DNA of 64,000 bases from positions 1 to 64,000 of the forward strand of contig CAZWFE010000007.1 of the NCBI GenBank assembly GCA_964633145.1, written 5' to 3'. The notes beneath the pieces were generated by a model. The model had not been told where the DNA came from. It saw only the letters and a list, made by a program, of their open reading frames with translations, and did no database searches. Below, piece after piece: positions 52,957-61,256 of the stretch. The stretch is from CAJXSD01 sp964633145 (GTDB lineage Bacteria > Pseudomonadota > Alphaproteobacteria > Rhodobacterales > Rhodobacteraceae). Positions within the stretch are counted from its first letter, which is position 1. Every line of letters begins with the position of its first letter. The position numbers and the translations under genes are program-made.

Positions 52957-53580
52957 ATGCGGCGCCTATTCATTTCTGCTATTGTTGCCTGTGCACCGTT
53001 TGCGGTGATGGCACAGCAGTTCGATTATTATGTCTTATCCCTATCGTGGTCACCGTCTTGGTGCACTTTGGAAGGCAACGAACGAAATTCTGATCAATGC
53101 GACCCCGATGCCGACTATGGCTGGAGCTTGCACGGCCTTTGGCCGCAATACCATCGTGGCTACCCCTCTTATTGCCAAACGGCCAAACGCCCCCCATCGC
53201 GCACCATGACAAATGACATGGTGGACATTATGGGCAGTTCGGGGCTTGCCTGGCATCAGTGGAAAAAACACGGTGTTTGCAGTGGCCTTGATGGACAAAC
53301 CTATCTAGACCTGTCGCGCCAAGCCTATGACAGCATTACGCGCCCACCCGTGTTTCGCAAACTGTCCGAAACAGTTCGCGTCCCTGCACAGGTCATTGAA
53401 GAGGCATTTTTAAAATCAAACCCAGCCCTAGAACCGGATATGATCACGATCACCTGCAAACAAAACATGATCCAAGAGGCGCGCATCTGTCTTTCTAAAT
53501 CATTGGAACCTGTGCCCTGTGGCCGCGATGTGGTGCGTGATTGCACACTAGATGACGCGCTGTTGCCGCCGATTCCGTAA
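52957..53580 (+). CDS. T2 family ribonuclease, exported
   Basis: RNase T2 enzymes cut single-stranded RNA through a 2',3'-cyclic phosphate and are exported. The 207-residue product has a signal peptide (about 1-19, cut near VMAQ). CAS1 is SLHGLWPQ at 57-64 with His59, and CAS2 is WHQWKKHGVC at 99-108 with His105. CAS2 normally has Glu before the second Lys-His; here His-Gln-Trp replaces the usual Glu-x-x-x pattern, so activity may be altered. Conserved cysteines (36, 48, 73, 108 and later) suggest disulfides. A good AAAGGAAAG site precedes the ATG. Confidence 0.9.
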   Translation: MRRLFISAIVACAPFAVMAQQFDYYVLSLSWSPSWCTLEGNERNSDQCDPDADYGWSLHGLWPQYHRGYPSYCQTAKRPPSRTMTNDMVDIMGSSGLAWHQWKKHGVCSGLDGQTYLDLSRQAYDSITRPPVFRKLSETVRVPAQVIEEAFLKSNPALEPDMITITCKQNMIQEARICLSKSLEPVPCGRDVVRDCTLDDALLPPIP

Positions 53581-53600
53581 TCAACCGACCAGAGCTACTG

Positions 53601-54368
53601 TCAGCCCATCACCGCACGGCGCAATAAATTTGCGCCTGCGGCCAACAGCACAATCAAAGTAATCCGTTTGAACAGACGTTGATCAATCCGATCCTGTACT
53701 GCGGTGCCAATGGCCATCCCAACCATCGCAGGAATCAGCAATGTTGCGGAAAATGCCGCGGTTTTCAGCGTCAATATCCCCGATATCACATGGGCAAATA
53801 CCAGCGCCATAGCCCCCAATCCGTACACAACCCCCTGCACACGCATCTGATCACGTTTGGGCGTATTCAACGCCGTCAGATAGGCCACCGTCGGCGGCCC
53901 CCAGACCCCAGACATACCGCCCAAAAACCCCGCAACTGCCCCCATTGTGATTTCCGCGCGCAGCGATGGTCCTTGGATCGGCAACTGCCATCCCACAAGC
54001 TGTAACAGTGAAAAAAATGTCACCACGCCACCAAGTGCGCCCAAAAATATCTGGCTTGGCAAAATGGCAGACAATTGCGCGCTCAGCATCAGGCATAGAA
54101 ATCCTATGCCTAGAAAATACTTAAATTGAATGGTCGAGGCTACGGCCGCAGGAATTCCGGTGCGAAATGCCTGATACAGATTCGTCACAACTGTCGGTAA
54201 TATCATCGCAGCCAAGGCCAAGCTGGGCGTCACGACGAAACTTAGCCCCATAATAAAAATTGTCGGCAAGGCAAAGCCAATCAGGCCTTTGATCAGGCCC
54301 GCGCACAGCGCAACCAGCACCGCCAATGCCCATTGATATGGGGACAACATTAGAATCAAATCTGCCAT
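53601..54368 (-). CDS. TauE/SafE family (sulfite exporter) permease
   Basis: From the ATG at 54368 (MADLILMLSPYQWALAVLVA) the product has 255 residues and about seven to eight membrane helices. The two TauE/SafE repeats are visible: GLIKGLIGFALPT near residue 25 and FLGGMSGVWGPPTVAYL near 150. A longer frame adds 52 residues that do not look like a membrane protein and overlap the mcd promoter. Members export or import sulfite, sulfoacetate or other small organic acids; the substrate is unknown. It is divergent from mcd, with 147 bases between starts. Confidence 0.86.
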   Translation of the reverse strand: MADLILMLSPYQWALAVLVALCAGLIKGLIGFALPTIFIMGLSFVVTPSLALAAMILPTVVTNLYQAFRTGIPAAVASTIQFKYFLGIGFLCLMLSAQLSAILPSQIFLGALGGVVTFFSLLQLVGWQLPIQGPSLRAEITMGAVAGFLGGMSGVWGPPTVAYLTALNTPKRDQMRVQGVVYGLGAMALVFAHVISGILTLKTAAFSATLLIPAMVGMAIGTAVQDRIDQRLFKRITLIVLLAAGANLLRRAVMG

Positions 54369-54515
54369 AACCCTGCATTTAACACAGCCATCAGACCATG
54401 GCCGCAAAAATCCGCAGGGTAATTTTCGAACAATTTTGACGCATCTTTGGTATTTAAGTTGCGCTGCACCTGCAAAGTGATTATCAAAGGCCCAAGCGAA
54501 GAAAGGAATTGATTC

Positions 54516-56204
54516 ATGGCACATGACGGACAGGATTTATCAATGACCCACAGCATTGACACTTTGAATTTGCTTTCACTGACACAGGCGGTATTGCCAA
54601 CATTGGATGGTTTGCTGACCCAGACCAAGGAAAAACTGCGCGATACTGTGTCAGAAAATGGCCGCATCTCTGCCCGCAAGATTGAGGAAAATCAAACCTT
54701 TGCCCATGGCGTTGCTTGGTTGGCCACCTATGTTGAATCCCTGCGTCAAATGCATATCTGGGGCACGAACCTGTCGCAAAATGGCACCTTTGGGGAAACG
54801 GAAAAACTGATCCTGCAGATCGCTTTTGGTGAATATCTGGCCCAGATTTTCGGCGGTATTGCGATGAATCAAGGCGAGGTCGTGCGCCCCCATGATTTCG
54901 GACTGACACCCACTGATATCGCAGCAGCTCAGACCGATGCAGTGACCACATTGCTGCAACGCGGCAACACACAGGACGCACGCACGCGCTTGGTCGCCTT
55001 GATGCAAGACCACAGCGCCAACGTCACCGTGGGCCACAGCGGGCTAGACGAAGAATTGGAAATGATCCGTGAACAATTCCGAAAATTCACTGTTGATCGT
55101 GTGCTGCCCCACGCACACGAATGGCACCTAAACGATGAACTGATCCCGATGGATTTGATCAACGAACTGGCCGAACTGGGCGTCTTTGGCCTGACGATTC
55201 CTGAAAACCTAGGCGGCCTAGGCCTGTCCAAGGCATCCATGGCCGTCGTATCCGAAGAATTATCGCGCGGCTATATCGGCGTTGGGTCCTTGGGCACACG
55301 GTCCGAAATCGCGGCAGAATTGATTTTATGCGGCGGCACTGATGACCAAAAATCCCACTGGCTGCCCAAAATCGCCAGTGCAGAAATTTTGCCAACAGCG
55401 GTCTTTACCGAACCAAACACTGGGTCCGATTTGGGCGCGCTGCGCACCCGTGCGGTCCGCGATGAAAACGGTGATTACCAAGTCACAGGCAACAAAACAT
55501 GGATCACCCATGCAGCACGCACGCATATCATGACATTGCTGGCACGCACCGATCCCGACAGCACGGATCACCGCGGTCTATCCATGTTTATCGCCGAAAA
55601 AACGCCCGGTACAGATGCAGATCCCTTCCCCACCCCCGGTATGACCGGTGGCGAAATTGAGGTTCTGGGCTATCGCGGAATGAAGGAATACGAACTGGGC
55701 TTTGACCAATTTCACGTCAAGGGCGACAACCTGCTCGGCGGAGAAGAAGGCAAAGGCTTCAAACAGCTGATGCAAACATTTGAAAGCGCACGCATCCAAA
55801 CCGCAGCCCGCGCTGTGGGTGTTGCCCAAAACGCGCTGGATATTTCAATGCAATACGCCATCGATCGTAAACAGTTCGGCAAATCCCTGATCGAATTCCC
55901 ACGTGTCGCCAATAAACTGGCAATGATGGCCGTGGAAATCATGATTGCCCGCCAACTGACATATTTCAGCGCCTATGAAAAAGACAATGACCGCCGCTGC
56001 GATCTTGAGGCCGGCATGGCCAAACTCTTGGGCGCGCGCGTGGCATGGGCCGCGGCCGACAACGGATTACAAATCCACGGCGGAAATGGTTTTGCGCTTG
56101 AATATGCCATCAGCCGCGTCCTGTGTGATGCCCGTATCCTAAATATTTTCGAGGGTGCCGCAGAAATTCAGGCACAGGTCATCGCGCGTCGCCTGCTGGA
56201 CTAA
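54516..56204 (+). CDS. mcd: (2S)-methylsuccinyl-CoA dehydrogenase
   Basis: Mcd oxidises (2S)-methylsuccinyl-CoA to mesaconyl-CoA in the ethylmalonyl-CoA pathway of acetate assimilation. The 562-residue product is an acyl-CoA dehydrogenase with an N-terminal extension of about 170 residues before the catalytic domain, which sets Mcd apart from standard family members of about 380 residues. The core shows TEPNTGSDLGALRTRA, GNKTWITHAA, DRKQFGKSLIEFP and IHGGNGFALEYAISRVLCDARI. The catalytic Glu is probably in NIFEGAAEIQAQ near the end. The start has AAAGGAA upstream. Other pathway genes are not in the window. Confidence 0.85.
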   Translation: MAHDGQDLSMTHSIDTLNLLSLTQAVLPTLDGLLTQTKEKLRDTVSENGRISARKIEENQTFAHGVAWLATYVESLRQMHIWGTNLSQNGTFGETEKLILQIAFGEYLAQIFGGIAMNQGEVVRPHDFGLTPTDIAAAQTDAVTTLLQRGNTQDARTRLVALMQDHSANVTVGHSGLDEELEMIREQFRKFTVDRVLPHAHEWHLNDELIPMDLINELAELGVFGLTIPENLGGLGLSKASMAVVSEELSRGYIGVGSLGTRSEIAAELILCGGTDDQKSHWLPKIASAEILPTAVFTEPNTGSDLGALRTRAVRDENGDYQVTGNKTWITHAARTHIMTLLARTDPDSTDHRGLSMFIAEKTPGTDADPFPTPGMTGGEIEVLGYRGMKEYELGFDQFHVKGDNLLGGEEGKGFKQLMQTFESARIQTAARAVGVAQNALDISMQYAIDRKQFGKSLIEFPRVANKLAMMAVEIMIARQLTYFSAYEKDNDRRCDLEAGMAKLLGARVAWAAADNGLQIHGGNGFALEYAISRVLCDARILNIFEGAAEIQAQVIARRLLD

Positions 56205-56254
56205 GACGGGACAATCACATAAACTGCCGCATGCGGGTACATAGGGGACATTGC

Positions 56255-56647
56255 ATGCGGCGTTTGGTGATAATCTTAGCAATGGCGACTGGGATGCTGG
56301 GATGCGGCCCAAATACTGCCGCGCCTTCGGCACATATTCCTGTTGATCAAGAATGGGCCGTTACGGGCTGGTCCGGCGGCCCACCACCGAACATGACCGT
56401 CACCATTTCGACCGATGCACTCTACGGGCGCGCACCCTGCAATCGATTTTCCGGCAAATTCACCGCCACTCATTCGGAAAATATCCAAATCGGGCCTTTG
56501 GCTGTAACACGAATGACCTGTCCAGAAATTTCCATAGAAACCGCAATCTTGAACGATTTGTCCCGGATGAACAAATGGTCGATTGTTCAGACTGAATTGC
56601 GCCTGCGCGGTTCGGATGGGCAATATATAACCCTGTCGCCAAACTAA
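56255..56647 (+). CDS. Small lipoprotein with META/HslJ-like domain
   Basis: From the ATG at 56255 the 130-residue product begins with a lipoprotein signal and the lipobox Met-Leu-Gly-Cys17. It should therefore be lipidated and face the periplasm. The rest is beta-rich, with GRAPCNRFSGKFTA, ALGVTRMTCPE-like spacing (PLAVTRMTCPEI) and a C-terminal LRLRGSDGQYITL. This resembles the META/HslJ domain, linked to heat shock or novobiocin resistance in E. coli. A longer start eight codons upstream is possible. It follows mcd and converges with znuB. Confidence 0.75.
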   Translation: MRRLVIILAMATGMLGCGPNTAAPSAHIPVDQEWAVTGWSGGPPPNMTVTISTDALYGRAPCNRFSGKFTATHSENIQIGPLAVTRMTCPEISIETAILNDLSRMNKWSIVQTELRLRGSDGQYITLSPN

Positions 56648-56667
56648 GGGATGGTGGGCGGGGCGGC

Positions 56668-56682
56668 GTGCCCGCAGGGCAC
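56668..56682. terminator. Possible hairpin between convergent lipoprotein and znuB genes
   Basis: GTGCCC and GGGCAC form a 6-bp stem with a GCA loop between two convergent stop codons. There is no T-run, so a role in termination is only possible. Confidence 0.35.
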
Positions 56683-56693
56683 CAGCGTCGCAC

Positions 56694-57482
56694 TCATCCT
56701 TGAACTTTTGCAGACACACCTTGCAAAACCACGAAAATCACCGCAGCCGCCACAACCATAGACGGCCCCGCGGGCGTGTCCCAATAATACGACCCAACCA
56801 GCCCCGCCAATACCGCCATGACCCCAATCAACACCGCAACCATGCCCATAGCCTCGGGTGTGCGTGTCACAGTTCGCGCAGCGGCCGCAGGAATGATTAA
56901 AAATGCCGTGATCAAAATCGCGCCAACAACCTGCAACGCCAATCCCACCAATAACGCCAAAGCAAGCGCTAAAAAAAACTGCTCTCGCTGCGCGTCTACC
57001 CCTTCCGAGGCGGCTAAATCATCCCCCAAGGTTGATAAAATCAGTGCCCGCCATCGCCACAAAACATACCCGCCAACGACGCCAACCCCAGCCCATATAT
57101 ACAGCGCATCACGCCATTCCAGCACCAGAATATCACCGAACAACACGGCCTCTAATGACATGCCATTTCCCCATAACGCAGCGGCGATCAGACCGATAGC
57201 CAAGGCTCCATGCGATATCACCCCCAACAAACTGTCGGCACTATGTTTGCTGCCCACAAATCCCCACAACAAAATGGCAACCAAACAGGCAATCCCAGCC
57301 ACCCCAAGATAGACCGAAAATCCAAATCCCAAGGATACCGCCACCCCCAAAACCGAGGCATGCGACAACGCATCCCCGAAATAGGCCATGCGCCGCCAGA
57401 CGACGAAACAGCCCAAAATACCAGCCATAATCGCCATACCAACAGCGGCGCAGGCCGCAATCCACATAAATTCCAAATACAT
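56694..57482 (-). CDS. znuB: Zinc ABC transporter permease ZnuB
   Basis: ZnuB forms the inner-membrane channel for zinc import. The 262-residue protein has about seven to eight helices of the ABC-3 family, starting MYLEFMWIAACAAVGMAIMAG. Conserved segments are FGDALSHASVLGVAV near residue 35 and DDLAASEGVDAQRE near 155. The family's LVGLALQVVGAILITAFLIIPAA is near 185. It lies eight bases after znuC in zur-znuC-znuB. Zinc, not manganese, is inferred from the linked Zur regulator and His-rich ZnuA. Confidence 0.93.
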   Translation of the reverse strand: MYLEFMWIAACAAVGMAIMAGILGCFVVWRRMAYFGDALSHASVLGVAVSLGFGFSVYLGVAGIACLVAILLWGFVGSKHSADSLLGVISHGALAIGLIAAALWGNGMSLEAVLFGDILVLEWRDALYIWAGVGVVGGYVLWRWRALILSTLGDDLAASEGVDAQREQFFLALALALLVGLALQVVGAILITAFLIIPAAAARTVTRTPEAMGMVAVLIGVMAVLAGLVGSYYWDTPAGPSMVVAAAVIFVVLQGVSAKVQG

Positions 57483-57490
57483 GGGGGCTC

Positions 57491-58252
57491 CTACTTTGGC
57501 GACGGTTCGGCGTGATGTTGATGGTCGTGACTGTGATCGTGGTCGTGGTGATGATCATGATCATGGCGATATAACGCCATGGTGCCACGCGTCCCACGCC
57601 CAAACAACGCGCGATATTCTGGGGCTGTTGACACGACATCAGGCGCGCCTTGGCAACAAATATGACCATTCAAACAAATGACACGATCTGACGCACTCAT
57701 GACAACGTGCAAATCATGACTGACCATGACTACGGCACAATTCAATTCATTTCGCAAATCTTCTATCAATTCGTAAAACCCAGCAGACCCAGCTTGGTCC
57801 AATCCTTGGGTGGGTTCATCCAATAACAACACATCAGGACGGCGCAATATGGCACGCGCCAACATACCCCGTTGCAACAGCCCCCCAGACAAAGACGCGA
57901 TTTGTTTGTGCATATGCCCCGTTATACCTGTCCGTTCGGCGACCTGCGCTGCATCGATATCCCCCACGGGTTGGGGCAGATCCAGAAACCGCCGCAATGT
58001 CATAGGAAAGGTCGGGTCCAAACGCAATTTTTGCGGAACATATCCAATCTGCAACCCCGCCTGACGCAGGACACGGCCCTGTTTGGGCCGCACCGCGCCG
58101 GTCATCACCCGCAGCAGCGATGATTTCCCCGATCCATTCGGCCCAACGATGGTAATAATTTCACCCGCACGTACGGTTAAATCAACCGATTGCAAAACAG
58201 GGCCTTGCCCATAATGCACAGCGACATCTTGTAATGATAACAACCCGCTCAC
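57491..58252 (-). CDS. znuC: Zinc ABC transporter ATP-binding protein ZnuC
   Basis: ZnuC powers zinc import. The 253-residue product starts at GTG 58252 and overlaps the zur stop (GTGA). Walker A is GPNGSGKSSLLR, the signature ASLSGGLLQRGMLARAIL has Leu-Leu between SGG and Q, and Walker B is VLLLDEPTQGLD. The last 25 residues are His/Asp repeats (HDHDHHHDHDHS onward), which could bind zinc in the cytoplasm and sense or buffer it. Such tails are found in some alphaproteobacterial ZnuC proteins but not in E. coli. Confidence 0.94.
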   Translation of the reverse strand: MSGLLSLQDVAVHYGQGPVLQSVDLTVRAGEIITIVGPNGSGKSSLLRVMTGAVRPKQGRVLRQAGLQIGYVPQKLRLDPTFPMTLRRFLDLPQPVGDIDAAQVAERTGITGHMHKQIASLSGGLLQRGMLARAILRRPDVLLLDEPTQGLDQAGSAGFYELIEDLRNELNCAVVMVSHDLHVVMSASDRVICLNGHICCQGAPDVVSTAPEYRALFGRGTRGTMALYRHDHDHHHDHDHSHDHQHHAEPSPK

Positions 58253-58728
58253 GCGTTCTCACCTTCGTGGCAATGGGCGCACAGGCCCTCGGCTTCGACA
58301 ACGATACGGCTAACGGTAAAGCCATCTGTCGCCAAACTGTCTTGGACATCGTCTAGCGAAAAATTATGGCTTTCTGCCACTTTATGGCAGGCCATACAGA
58401 TCAAAAATGTCGGCGCGTGATCTTCGATCGGGCAATCACAAGCAACATAGGCGTTTAATTTTTCGATGCGATGCACCAACCCCTGTTCCAGCAAAAAATT
58501 CAGCGCACGATATGCAACAGGCGGCTTATCAGCTAGCCCTTCGGCGCTGAGCCGTCCCAAAACATCATAGGCCCCCATGGCGCGATGGCTTTCCAACAAT
58601 ATTTCCAAAACCCGTTGACGAATGGGGGTCAAACGCACCTGACGCGCAGCGCAGGTATCTTGGGCACGCCGCAAGGCTGTTGTCACACATTTACTGTGGT
58701 CGTGGGCTTGAAACGCGGTCGATTGCAT
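58249..58728 (-). CDS. zur: Fur-family zinc uptake regulator Zur
   Basis: Zur represses zinc uptake genes when zinc is plentiful. From the ATG at 58728 (MQSTAFQAHDHSKCV) the product is 159 residues, with GGAGAAGAA before it; earlier ATGs lie in the operator region. A winged helix (about 28-90, LTPIRQRVLEILLESHRAMGAYDVLGRL) precedes the dimer domain. Structural-zinc Cys pairs are CMACHK and CAHCHE. It is the first gene of zur-znuC-znuB and is divergent from znuA, sharing a palindromic operator. Confidence 0.92.
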   Translation of the reverse strand: MQSTAFQAHDHSKCVTTALRRAQDTCAARQVRLTPIRQRVLEILLESHRAMGAYDVLGRLSAEGLADKPPVAYRALNFLLEQGLVHRIEKLNAYVACDCPIEDHAPTFLICMACHKVAESHNFSLDDVQDSLATDGFTVSRIVVEAEGLCAHCHEGENA

Positions 58729-58745
58729 TTTCTTCTCCGGTAATG

Positions 58746-58767
58746 TTGACATGTTATAACATAACAA
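58746..58767. promoter_or_regulatory. Zur operator between zur and znuA
   Basis: A perfect 10-bp palindrome TGTTATAACA (58752-58761) lies at the centre of a 22-base region with eight further matching positions in the arms. The shared AT-rich core and location between divergent zinc genes match known Zur sites, so one operator probably controls both directions. Confidence 0.8.
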
Positions 58768-58805
58768 TTAGGTGAGCTGCAACAATCAAAACAGGAAATC
58801 ATTGA

Positions 58806-59747
58806 ATGAAATATCTGGTTATTGGCGCAATGACATGCTGCATTCCCTTTGCTACGCTGGCCGATCAAATTCATGTGTCCACTGACATCCCACCTATTGC
58901 TGGCATCGCACAGGCAATCGGTCGCGATCATGTCACCGTGTCCCCCCTGTTGGGGCCCAATCAATCGCCACACCATGTCACACTGCGTCCCAGTCAGGCC
59001 AAATCAGTGGCCCAAGCGGATATGATCTGGGTGGTTGGCCCCGATCTGACACCAGGTCTGTTTGATCGCATGGTGGCTGTTGCGGGGGATCGGATCCATA
59101 ATATTGCGGCCCTGCCCACACTGGATCGGCGCACCTTAGACGCAGACCATGATCACGACCACGATCATGCCCATGACGATAACCACGACGACGACCATGG
59201 CCGTACCGAAACGGCGGATGATACATCAGCAGCGGATACCATGATGGATCCCCATGTCTGGCTGTCGCCGACAAATGCCATCACCATCGCCGCCGCGATG
59301 CGCGATGAATTGCGCCAAATCGATCCCGAAAATGCCGATCACTTTGCCAGCAATTTCGCACAATTTGAACAGACGCTGTCCCAAATCCTAGTGGATGCCC
59401 CGCGCGTCATGACGCACACCAACATCGCCGTTTCACATGATGCCTATGGATATTTCCAATCTGGCTTGGGTGATATTGAAACCATTACACTGACCGACGC
59501 CGCGGCCACAGAATTAACGCCGCGCAGCATGGCACAAACCCTATCTGAACTGGATCAAAAATCCGTGGCATGCTTTATCATCGATCCCGCAGAACAGGCG
59601 AAAACTGCGCAGGGTTTGGCTGAACGCAATGGCATCCCTGCAATTATCGTATCGCCGATTTTTGCAACATCAAATACCTATGCGAACCCATATCTGGATC
59701 TGATGGCGGATTTGGTGCAGGCCTACCGGACCTGTTTGGCGCAATAG
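58806..59747 (+). CDS. znuA: Zinc ABC transporter substrate-binding protein ZnuA
   Basis: ZnuA captures zinc in the periplasm. The 313-residue product has a signal peptide (about 1-19, ending TLADQ). Zinc-site histidines are expected in QSPHHVTLRPSQ, DPHVWLSP and MTHTNIAVSHDAYGYF. The flexible charged loop (about 117-145) is a run of His/Asp pairs typical of zinc-specific, not manganese-specific, binding proteins. A C-terminal Cys pair (CFIIDP and TCLAQ) may form a disulfide. It is divergent from zur. Confidence 0.95.
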   Translation: MKYLVIGAMTCCIPFATLADQIHVSTDIPPIAGIAQAIGRDHVTVSPLLGPNQSPHHVTLRPSQAKSVAQADMIWVVGPDLTPGLFDRMVAVAGDRIHNIAALPTLDRRTLDADHDHDHDHAHDDNHDDDHGRTETADDTSAADTMMDPHVWLSPTNAITIAAAMRDELRQIDPENADHFASNFAQFEQTLSQILVDAPRVMTHTNIAVSHDAYGYFQSGLGDIETITLTDAAATELTPRSMAQTLSELDQKSVACFIIDPAEQAKTAQGLAERNGIPAIIVSPIFATSNTYANPYLDLMADLVQAYRTCLAQ

Positions 59748-59759
59748 CGCAGCGCTGGG

Positions 59760-60155
59760 TTACAACGGATTGGAAATTTCAATAAGGGTGCCATCGGGAT
59801 CACGGACATAGACCGACACAATTGGCCCCGTGGCACCGGTGCGCTTAATTGGCCCCTGTTCAATGGCAACATCATGGGCGGCCAAATGCGCGCACCATGC
59901 GTCAATCGGATCCAAAGACAGCAAACACACATCCCCCGACCCAACGGTGGGGGCCTGTGCATGGGGGGCAAATTCCTGCCCCGCCAGATGCAAATTTATT
60001 TTTTGCGACCCAAATGACACGGCATGGCGTTTTGTTCCATCAGTCCCGGTAAAACAATGATGGCTCATACCCAAAACCGTTTGATAAAACGCGATGGCTT
60101 GATCCATATCGGAAACGGTTAAAACGATGTGATCCAAGGCAGATATTTGTGGCAT
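59760..60155 (-). CDS. VOC family (glyoxalase/bleomycin-resistance fold) protein
   Basis: The 131-residue product has the two-repeat VOC fold: ALDHIVLTVSDMDQAIAFYQTVLG at the start and YVRDPDGTLIEISN at the end. The first-repeat His (in LDHIVL) and the Glu near the C-terminus (LIEIS) are the usual metal ligands. Function is unknown; the family includes dioxygenases, glyoxalase I-like enzymes and binding proteins. It lies two bases after the FAD-oxidase gene on the same strand, so they are probably co-transcribed. Confidence 0.85.
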   Translation of the reverse strand: MPQISALDHIVLTVSDMDQAIAFYQTVLGMSHHCFTGTDGTKRHAVSFGSQKINLHLAGQEFAPHAQAPTVGSGDVCLLSLDPIDAWCAHLAAHDVAIEQGPIKRTGATGPIVSVYVRDPDGTLIEISNPL

Positions 60156-60157
60156 GG

Positions 60158-61192
60158 CTATCCCTTGATCCAGTGTTCTGTTCTGAAATCATCCGGGATG
60201 CGATCAATGCCGTCAACCACCAAATCCGCCATAACTTCAGCCACCCCTAGGGCCATTCCAAACCCAATTTTAAACCCACCATTGGCGATAAACGCATCGC
60301 GATAAACGGGATGCGACCCCAACACTGGTGCGCGTGTTTTGGCACGCGGCCGCGCACCCGCCCAAACGCGCAATACCGGCGCATTCGCCAAAACAGGAAC
60401 CAAAGCGCGCGCTTTGGCAATCAGGGCATCCAACAGCTGATCCGTTTCCGCAGGATCATTGTAATGGCGTTCACTGGTGGATCCAATTGCCGTCGTACCG
60501 TCGCGATGCGGGGTAACATGCAAACTGTCGATGTATAATTGCGGACTATCGCGAAGATCCAGATCAAAGACGGCCGCCTGGCCTTTCTCTCCGCGACCGA
60601 CATCTTGTCCAATTTGTTGCGAAATATAGGATAAATCATGCGCACCCGTGGCCCAAACGACCTGTCCCCTGTCATCACCATCCACAATAATGGGGCATCC
60701 TTTGTGCCGCAGGGCTTTGGCCAGTGATAGGCACGCCATTTGCGGATTAATCCGCGCGGTCATATCATCCCAAATCCACCGCCGCATCGGACAGGGCGGC
60801 ACCCAATCTGGGACCTGATCAACAATCACCCACTGGGCCAATGTGCCCCAATGTTCTTGTGCGCCTGCAATCCTTTTTTGCGCCAAATCCAACGATTTTT
60901 CGTCCGCGATCGGCTGCAACCGGCCCAGCCGTGAATATCCGCTATCAATGCCGGAAATTGCATCAACCATCGGCCAAAATTCACGCGCGGCAACCAAACT
61001 GTCACGTTGAAATTGTTTTTTGGTGTTCCAGTTTTCGGGCACATGGGGGGCCAATGCACCCACAACGCCGCCACTGGCCCCTGCGGCTGGCCCATACGGG
61101 TCAATGACCTGCACGCGTGCGCCACGCTGAACGCAGGCCCATGCAATAGACAGCCCAAAAATTCCTGCACCGCGTACCGTAATTTCAACCAT
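60158..61192 (-). CDS. FAD-dependent oxidoreductase, probable MnmC2-like
   Basis: The 344-residue protein is a DAO-family flavoprotein. The FAD motif GAGIFGLSIAWACVQRGARV is at residues 8-27, GPAAGASGGVVGALAPH follows, and a C-terminal NGGFKIGFGMALGVAEVMADLV closes the FAD site. In many bacteria MnmC fuses a methyltransferase to such an oxidase that trims cmnm5s2U34 of tRNA. Here a separate MnmD is divergent from this gene, 64 bases between starts, so this is probably the stand-alone oxidase. Other DAO enzymes such as glycine oxidase remain possible. I prefer the ATG at 61192, with GGGG upstream, over a TTG two codons earlier. Confidence 0.75.
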   Translation of the reverse strand: MVEITVRGAGIFGLSIAWACVQRGARVQVIDPYGPAAGASGGVVGALAPHVPENWNTKKQFQRDSLVAAREFWPMVDAISGIDSGYSRLGRLQPIADEKSLDLAQKRIAGAQEHWGTLAQWVIVDQVPDWVPPCPMRRWIWDDMTARINPQMACLSLAKALRHKGCPIIVDGDDRGQVVWATGAHDLSYISQQIGQDVGRGEKGQAAVFDLDLRDSPQLYIDSLHVTPHRDGTTAIGSTSERHYNDPAETDQLLDALIAKARALVPVLANAPVLRVWAGARPRAKTRAPVLGSHPVYRDAFIANGGFKIGFGMALGVAEVMADLVVDGIDRIPDDFRTEHWIKG

Positions 61193-61256
61193 TGCCAAGC
61201 CCCATTTCAGTGGTAATGTGGTCTAGAGTGTAATCCCATGTTTCACAAGGTTATTC

